Both the position numbers and the translations under genes were made by a program. A stretch of DNA of 64,000 nucleotides from Arthrobacter celericrescens (GTDB lineage Bacteria > Actinomycetota > Actinomycetes > Actinomycetales > Micrococcaceae), in NCBI RefSeq assembly GCF_003614925.1, contig NZ_QYLP01000049.1, positions 51,104 to 115,103 of the forward strand, in the 5' to 3' direction. This document shows positions 55,638 to 64,000 of this stretch, piece by piece (the first letter of the stretch is position 1; each line of letters opens with the position of its first letter). The notes below the pieces were generated by a model, which did not search any database, was not told the origin of the DNA, and worked only from the letters and a program-made list of their open reading frames with translations.

Positions 55638-56852
55638 ATGTCAGGCAACAAAGCCGTTGCATACAAGGCGCCGGGAATCGTAGAAATCATCGATACCCCG
55701 TATCCCACCTTTGAACTCAGGGAAGGCCCGGGCGTTAATCCCATCAACGTCGGCCGGAAGGTCCCGCACGGGGTCATTCTGCGCACCGTGAGCACCAACA
55801 TCTGTGGCTCGGACCAGCACATGGTCCGCGGCCGCACCACCGCCCCGGCCGGTCTCGTCCTGGGGCACGAGATCACCGGCGAAGTCATCGAGACCGGGCC
55901 CGACGTCGAGTTCATCAAGGTCGGGGACATCGTCTCGGTCCCCTTCAACATCTCCTGCGGACGCTGCCGGAACTGCAAGGAAGGTAAGACGGGGATCTGC
56001 CTGAACGTGAACCCGGACCGTCCGGGGTCTGCCTACGGCTATGTCGACATGGGCGGATGGGTAGGAGGGCAGGCGGAGTACGTGCTGGTCCCCTACGCAG
56101 ACTGGAACCTGCTGCGGTTCCCCGACCGGGACCAGGCCTTGGAGAAGATCATGGACCTGACCATGCTCTCCGACATCCTCCCAACCGGATTCCACGGCGC
56201 CGTCACCGCAGGTGTCGGCGTCGGGTCCACCGTCTATGTTGCCGGTGCCGGCCCCGTGGGGCTTGCCGCAGCGGCCAGCGCCCAACTGCTGGGTGCCGCA
56301 GTGGTCATTGTCGGAGACCTCAATGAGGACCGCCTGGCCCAGGCCCGGTCCTTTGGCTGCGAAACCGTCAATGTAGCCAACGGCGACCCTGCTGACCAGA
56401 TCGAGCAGCTCCTCGGCGTCCGGGAGGTCGACGCTGGAATCGACGCTGTCGGTTTCGAGGCCCGCGGACACGGCCACGGTGCCCAGGAGGCGCCGGCCAC
56501 CGTGCTCAATTCGCTGATGGACATCACCGCTGCGGGCGGTTCCGTGGGCATTCCTGGCCTTTACGTCACCGGGGACCCGGGTGCTGCGGACGACGCGGCC
56601 AAGAAGGGCAGCCTGTCCCTGTCCTTGGGCACCGGCTGGGCAAAGTCCCTTTCCTTCGCAACCGGCCAATGCCCGGTGATGAAGTACAACCGGCAACTGA
56701 TGATGGCGATCCTGCACGACAGGATCCACATCGCCAAGGCCGTCAATGCCAAGTCGATTTCGCTCGACGAGGCCCCGCAGGGGTACGCGGAATTCGATGC
56801 CGGAGCCGCCACGAAGTATGTCCTCGACCCGAACGGCTACCTCAGCAACTAA
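55638..56852 (+). CDS. fdhA: Glutathione-independent formaldehyde dehydrogenase
   Basis: 404-residue zinc-dependent medium-chain dehydrogenase. The catalytic zinc site is CGSDQHM and GHEITG, the structural zinc site CGRCRNCKEGKTGIC, and the Rossmann motif VAGAGPVGLAAAASAQLLG. The N-terminal VNPINVGRKVPHGVILR and the LMDITAAGGSVGIPGLYVTGDPG block are typical of the Pseudomonas putida-type enzyme, which oxidises formaldehyde to formate with NAD. It follows gbcAB by 53 bp and removes the formaldehyde they make. AGAAGGAG precedes the ATG. Confidence 0.92.
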   Translation: MSGNKAVAYKAPGIVEIIDTPYPTFELREGPGVNPINVGRKVPHGVILRTVSTNICGSDQHMVRGRTTAPAGLVLGHEITGEVIETGPDVEFIKVGDIVSVPFNISCGRCRNCKEGKTGICLNVNPDRPGSAYGYVDMGGWVGGQAEYVLVPYADWNLLRFPDRDQALEKIMDLTMLSDILPTGFHGAVTAGVGVGSTVYVAGAGPVGLAAAASAQLLGAAVVIVGDLNEDRLAQARSFGCETVNVANGDPADQIEQLLGVREVDAGIDAVGFEARGHGHGAQEAPATVLNSLMDITAAGGSVGIPGLYVTGDPGAADDAAKKGSLSLSLGTGWAKSLSFATGQCPVMKYNRQLMMAILHDRIHIAKAVNAKSISLDEAPQGYAEFDAGAATKYVLDPNGYLSN

Positions 56853-57222
56853 TCCGAGGCAAGGAAGGGCTTTCTAGACAGCCACGACAGAGCGGTCGGT
56901 GCACCACCCCGTGCCATGCCGGGTGGTACACCGGCCGCGTCGTCTTTAACCGGCGCGAAGACGCTTAATGCGCAACAGGAAGCGCTATTTGGAAAGCGTG
57001 ATCCCATACCCGGCACGTGCCATCGGGCTGCAAATGCGAAGGAAACAGAGCGAAAAGCTCTTGACAAGCCCTGTGAGCTGCGCCACGCTGTTGCATATTA
57101 CGAAGTCTGTTGATCACTACGGAACATCCCCCGCACCCAAACCTCCCCCAACCTCCCGCCCGGCCCGACAGTGAAGGGCCACTTTCAAACCCTCTTTCTG
57201 AGCACAGGCAAAGGACTCCCCA
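56853..57222 (+). other. Intergenic region (370 bp) between fdhA and BCCT gene
   Basis: No convincing gene is present. It holds a hairpin at 56897-56933 that probably terminates the gbcAB-fdhA transcript, and a TTGACA hexamer at 57061 that could be a -35 element for the BCCT gene, although no matching -10 was found at standard spacing. The composition is less GC-rich than the neighbours. An open frame of 68 codons at 56968 lacks a ribosome-binding site. Confidence 0.5.
56897..56933 (+). terminator. Hairpin after fdhA
   Basis: CGGTGCACCACCC pairs with GGGTGGTACACCG, 13 positions with one mismatch and an 11-base loop, 45 bases after the fdhA stop. Confidence 0.5.
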
Positions 57223-59160
57223 ATGACTTTGAATAGCGAGATAGACCAAGACGGCGAGATGATAGAGCGACAAGCTGAACTGAACGAAGCAGCCATGACA
57301 ATGCAGAACGAACATGAGCTGGAGCCTGAGCAGGACAGCGACAGCGAACTCAGCCGTCAGATCCTGCAGGAACTCCGCCAGACGAAAACCGAGCAGGCAG
57401 TCACCGAACGCCGCAACCGCAAGCTTGTCCTGGACAAGGTCACATTCGGAATCACCGGGGTGATCGCGATCGCGTTCGTCCTCTGGGGATTCCTCGGCAG
57501 GGACAGCCTGGCTGCCACCTCCACAAGCGTCCTCGGCTGGGTCATGGAGTACACCGGCTGGCTCTTTATGGTCCTGGCATCCCTCTTTGTGGTGTTCATC
57601 CTCTGGCTTGCACTTGGCAAGTTCGGCAACATCCCGCTGGGCAAGGACGGCGAAAAGCCCGAGTACCGCACCGTCTCCTGGGTGGCCATGATGTTCGCCG
57701 CCGGCATGGGCATCGGACTCATGTTCTACGGCGTGGCCGAGCCGCTCTACCACTTCATCTCGCCGCCCCCGGGAACAGTGGACGGCCAGACTCCGGAGGC
57801 GATCCAGACGGCCATGGCCACCTCGATCTTCCACTGGACCCTGCACCCGTGGGCGATGTACGCCGTCGTGGGCATCGCCATGGCCTACGGAACGTACCGC
57901 CTGGGCCGCCGCCAGCTCATTTCCGTCGCGTTCACCTCGATTTTCGGCGTGCGCGCCGTTGAGGGGCCTGTGGGCAAGTTCATCAACATCCTGGCCATCT
58001 TCGCGACGCTCTTCGGGACCGCCGCGTCGCTGGGCCTGGGCACCCTGCAGATCGGCAGCGGCATCACCTCCAACGGCTGGGCCGGCGAAATCGGCACCCC
58101 GATCCTTGTGGTGATCGTGGCCATCCTGACCTTCTGCTTCGTGGCCTCCGCCGTGTCCGGCATCAGCCGCGGCATCCAGTGGCTGTCCAACATCAACATG
58201 GTCCTGGCCGTCATCCTGGCACTCATCGTCTTCGTCGCCGGCCCCACCCTGTTCATCCTCAACCTGATCCCCTCGGCCGTGGGCGACTACATCCGCGACC
58301 TCGCAACCATGTCCTCCCGCACCGAGGCCGTGGGCGACGAAGCCCTGCGCGCCTGGATGTCCGGCTGGACCATCTTCTACTGGGCATGGTGGATCTCCTG
58401 GACGCCCTTCGTGGGCCTGTTCATCGCCCGCATCAGCCGCGGCCGTACCATCCGCCAGTTCGTCACCGGCGTACTCCTCGTGCCGAGCGTTGTGTCCATC
58501 ATCTGGTTCGGCATCTTCGGCGGCACCGCCTTCCACATCCAGCAGGAAGCTGACAAGACCGCCAGCCCGGCGGACGGCATCGCCAAAATGGTCGACGGCG
58601 TAGCCACCATCAACTTCGACGGCGCCCTTTTCGACCTGGTCAAGAACCTGCAGATGCCGGGCTGGGCCATCTCGGCAGTGATCGTGCTGGCCATGGTCCT
58701 GGTGGCGATCTTCTTCATCACGGGCGCCGACGCGGCCTCGATCGTGATGGGCTCGCTCAGCTCCAACGGTGCCGAGGAGCCGCGCCGGGGAGTTGTGATC
58801 TTCTGGGGAACCCTCACCGGTGCGGTAGCGGCGGTCATGCTCCTTGCCGGCGGTGACCAGCCGTCCGAAGCACTCTCCGGGCTGCAAAGGATCACCATTG
58901 TGGCGGCCCTGCCGTTCGTCCTGGTGATGCTCCTCCTCTGCATCGCCCTCACCCGGGACCTGCGCCGGGACCCGCTTTCCCTCCGACGGCGGCTGGCGGA
59001 CTCGGTAGTGGAACGTGCCATCCGCAGCGGCGTGGACCAGCACGGCGGCGTCCAGTTCGATCTCGTTACCAAGCACCAATGCGATCAGAACTGTTCGGAC
59101 GACGACCGCTGTGCGGCTTCCCCCGCTGACAACGAATCCCTTACAAAGAACCAGGAGTAG
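57223..59160 (+). CDS. BCCT-family betaine/carnitine/choline transporter
   Basis: 645 residues with a 70-residue acidic N-terminal tail, about 12 transmembrane helices and a C-terminal tail. The glycine-rich cation motif GMGIGLMFYGVAEPLYH and the substrate-box FYWAWWISWTPFVGLFIARISRGRTIRQF mark a Na+-coupled betaine-type carrier. The tail ends with three cysteines C620, C624 and C630 in an acidic context. Located between fdhA and purU, it most likely imports glycine betaine for catabolism rather than osmoprotection, though this is inferred. Confidence 0.92.
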   Translation: MTLNSEIDQDGEMIERQAELNEAAMTMQNEHELEPEQDSDSELSRQILQELRQTKTEQAVTERRNRKLVLDKVTFGITGVIAIAFVLWGFLGRDSLAATSTSVLGWVMEYTGWLFMVLASLFVVFILWLALGKFGNIPLGKDGEKPEYRTVSWVAMMFAAGMGIGLMFYGVAEPLYHFISPPPGTVDGQTPEAIQTAMATSIFHWTLHPWAMYAVVGIAMAYGTYRLGRRQLISVAFTSIFGVRAVEGPVGKFINILAIFATLFGTAASLGLGTLQIGSGITSNGWAGEIGTPILVVIVAILTFCFVASAVSGISRGIQWLSNINMVLAVILALIVFVAGPTLFILNLIPSAVGDYIRDLATMSSRTEAVGDEALRAWMSGWTIFYWAWWISWTPFVGLFIARISRGRTIRQFVTGVLLVPSVVSIIWFGIFGGTAFHIQQEADKTASPADGIAKMVDGVATINFDGALFDLVKNLQMPGWAISAVIVLAMVLVAIFFITGADAASIVMGSLSSNGAEEPRRGVVIFWGTLTGAVAAVMLLAGGDQPSEALSGLQRITIVAALPFVLVMLLLCIALTRDLRRDPLSLRRRLADSVVERAIRSGVDQHGGVQFDLVTKHQCDQNCSDDDRCAASPADNESLTKNQE

Positions 59161-59163
59161 ACC

Positions 59164-62636
<3,473 letters not shown>

Positions 62637-62640
62637 TCCC

Positions 62641-62688
62641 CACCGCCTCCCTGAACTCGCTCCGCTCGTTCAGGGAACCCTGGCGGTG
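62641..62688 (+). terminator. Nested hairpin after dimethylglycine oxidase
   Basis: CACCGCC/GGCGGTG form the outer stem and TCCCTGAAC/GTTCAGGGA the inner one, directly behind the stop codon. Confidence 0.55.
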
Positions 62689-62714
62689 TGGGCCCACGCC
62701 TATTCCCGATCTGA

Positions 62715-62753
62715 GGGGTACAGACAGGGCCTCCCTCGGCCCGTCTGTACCCC
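62715..62753 (+). terminator. Second hairpin immediately before the alcohol dehydrogenase start
   Basis: GGGGTACAGAC-A-GGGCC pairs with GGCCCGTCTGTACCCC, 16 bp with one bulge, followed by TTAGTGTTTT and, 14 bases later, the next ATG. It may be a terminator or a 5' regulatory structure. Confidence 0.5.
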
Positions 62754-62767
62754 TTAGTGTTTTAAAC

Positions 62768-63808
62768 ATGATTACTGCCAAGGCTTACGCTGCTACATCC
62801 GCTACGGAACCCCTTGTCCCCACCACCATTGAGCGCCGCGAACTCGGTCCGAACGACATCCTGATCGACATCAAGTTCGCCGGCATCTGCCACTCCGACA
62901 TCCACACCGTCCGCGGCGACTGGGGCGCTGTCCCCTACCCGCTCACGCCTGGCCACGAAATTGCCGGCGTCGTCTCCGCTGTGGGCAGCGGTGTGTCCCG
63001 CCACAAGGTCGGCGACCGGGTCGGCGTCGGCTGCCTGGTCAACTCATGCCGCGAATGCGAGCAGTGCCTGGCCGGGCAGGAACAGGACTGCCTGAACGGC
63101 AATGTGGGCACCTACGCCGCCACCGACCGCGACGGCACCATCACCCAGGGCGGCTACTCCAGCCAGGTGGTGGTGGACGCGGACTTCGCCGTGCGGATCC
63201 CCGAAGGCCTGGACCTCGACGTCGCCGCTCCGCTGCTGTGCGCCGGCATCACCACCTACTCGCCGCTGCGCCGCTGGGGCGCCGGCCCGGGCAAGAAGGT
63301 CGCCGTGATCGGCCTCGGCGGGCTCGGCCACATGGCCGTCAAGCTGGCCCACGCCATGGGCGCCGAGGTCACCGTGCTGTCCCAGTCGCTCAAGAAGCAG
63401 GAAGACGGCCTCCGCCTGGGCGCCGACCACTACTACGCCACGAGCGATTCCTCCACGTTCGAGGACCTGGCCGGCACGTTCGACCTGATCATCAACACCG
63501 TCAGCGCCGTCATCTCCCTGGACGACTACATGCGCCTGGTCAAGCCGCACGGCGCCCTGGTGTGCGTGGGTGCGCCGGGCGAGCCGCTGGACCTGCGCAT
63601 CTTCAGCCTGATCGTGGGCGGCAAGACCCTGGCCGGCTCCAACATCGGCGGCATCGCCGAGACCCAGGAGATGCTCGACTTCTGCGCCGAACACGGCATC
63701 GGGGCCGAAATCGAGGTCATCCCGGCAGAGAAGATCAACGAAGCCTACGAACGCGTCCTCGCCTCGGACGTGCGCTACCGCTTCGTGATCGACACGGCCA
63801 CGCTGTAG
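62768..63808 (+). CDS. Zinc-dependent NAD(P) alcohol dehydrogenase (cinnamyl alcohol dehydrogenase/YahK type)
   Basis: 346 residues of the medium-chain dehydrogenase family. Catalytic zinc ligands in [15 protein letters not shown] and GHEIAG, structural zinc cysteines in [16 protein letters not shown] and the Rossmann [17 protein letters not shown] are intact. YahK-type enzymes reduce broad aldehydes with NADPH. The ATG has no purine-rich ribosome-binding site; a stable hairpin ends 14 bases before it, so a leaderless transcript or structural control is possible. It stands after the betaine genes but may not belong to them. Confidence 0.88.
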   Translation: MITAKAYAATSATEPLVPTTIERRELGPNDILIDIKFAGICHSDIHTVRGDWGAVPYPLTPGHEIAGVVSAVGSGVSRHKVGDRVGVGCLVNSCRECEQCLAGQEQDCLNGNVGTYAATDRDGTITQGGYSSQVVVDADFAVRIPEGLDLDVAAPLLCAGITTYSPLRRWGAGPGKKVAVIGLGGLGHMAVKLAHAMGAEVTVLSQSLKKQEDGLRLGADHYYATSDSSTFEDLAGTFDLIINTVSAVISLDDYMRLVKPHGALVCVGAPGEPLDLRIFSLIVGGKTLAGSNIGGIAETQEMLDFCAEHGIGAEIEVIPAEKINEAYERVLASDVRYRFVIDTATL

Positions 63809-63921
63809 GGGCTTGCTGAGGGCGCTTCACCCAGCGCCGGATTTCCGCCAGCGCCAAGGCGGTCCGCGCGCCTTTTCTGCCAGCCCAAACGTTGTTTGCC
63901 CGCCGAAATTTCAGCGTGTGA

Positions 63922-64000
63922 TGTCTCAGGACATCGTGGACATTTCTGTCTCAGGACATTGTGGACACTTGGGTGGGTTGTTTCCGGGCTTTGACCTGGC
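63922..64000. mobile_element. Terminal repeats of a probable IS481-type element (rest outside window)
   Basis: Two 21-bp direct copies, both starting TGTCTCAGGACAT, at 63922-63942 and 63947-63967, differ at one base (C/T) and end TGGACA. TGTxxCAGGxCATxGTGGACA-like sequences are typical ends of IS481-family elements in actinobacteria. The transposase gene would lie beyond 64000, so element identity is inferred from the repeat only. The 113 bases between the dehydrogenase stop and the repeats hold nothing recognisable. Confidence 0.5.

Noticed and set aside
56968..57174. 68-codon open frame between fdhA and the BCCT gene
   Set aside because: No ribosome-binding site, unusual codon use and overlap with the likely promoter region.
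63922..63967. CRISPR repeats at the right edge
   Set aside because: Only two copies with a 4-base gap, and the sequence resembles insertion-sequence ends.

Overview
The window is high-GC DNA with tightly packed, often 4-base-overlapping genes, frequent GTG/TTG starts and Gram-positive lipoprotein and heterodimeric ABC architectures. Together with the gene content (tetrameric sarcosine oxidase, a dimethylglycine oxidase like that of Arthrobacter globiformis, the actinobacterial biotin synthase accessory protein) this points to an actinobacterium of the Arthrobacter/Pseudarthrobacter group (Micrococcaceae). The assignment is inference; no rRNA or tRNA gene was seen.

Left part (1-11 kb). A truncated NCS1-type permease faces away from a biotin operon, bioB-bsaP-bioA-bioF-bioD, which continues by 4-base overlap into a cytochrome P450 and then a Vsr-type mismatch endonuclease. 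A signalling group follows: a degenerate HPt protein, a response regulator and a divergent membrane histidine kinase. At 11-15 kb an McrB-McrC pair is present, but the McrC nuclease motif looks broken. At 15-20 kb lie two large carbohydrate-type proteins (DUF5107 with TPR-like tail; DUF6067-like).

Middle (20-40 kb). GNAT acetyltransferase, CutC, a thioesterase, a heterodimeric ABC exporter, a MarR repressor with its DHA2 MFS exporter, a TPP decarboxylase coupled to a ureohydrolase (possible arginine transaminase/guanidinobutyrate route), two paralogous lipoproteins, an APC permease, an XRE-cupin regulator divergent from a sodium:solute symporter, a ferritin-VIT1 iron exporter and a secreted M10-type metalloprotease.

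Right part (41-63 kb). This is a near-complete glycine betaine catabolic region. GbcAB-like Rieske oxygenase and reductase demethylate betaine to dimethylglycine; dimethylglycine oxidase gives sarcosine; SoxBDAG gives glycine; GlyA turns glycine plus methylene-THF into serine; a formaldehyde dehydrogenase and two PurU copies handle the released one-carbon units; a BCCT carrier imports substrate. GntR, IclR and LysR regulators lie within it, with a clear GntR-type palindrome between glyA and the GntR gene. The window ends with a zinc alcohol dehydrogenase and the terminal repeats of what looks like an IS481-type element.

The most interesting observations are the P450 in the biotin operon, the HPt protein lacking its phosphohistidine, the catalytically degenerate McrC, the long acidic linker in the GbcB-like reductase, and several strong palindromic operators next to their presumed regulators.
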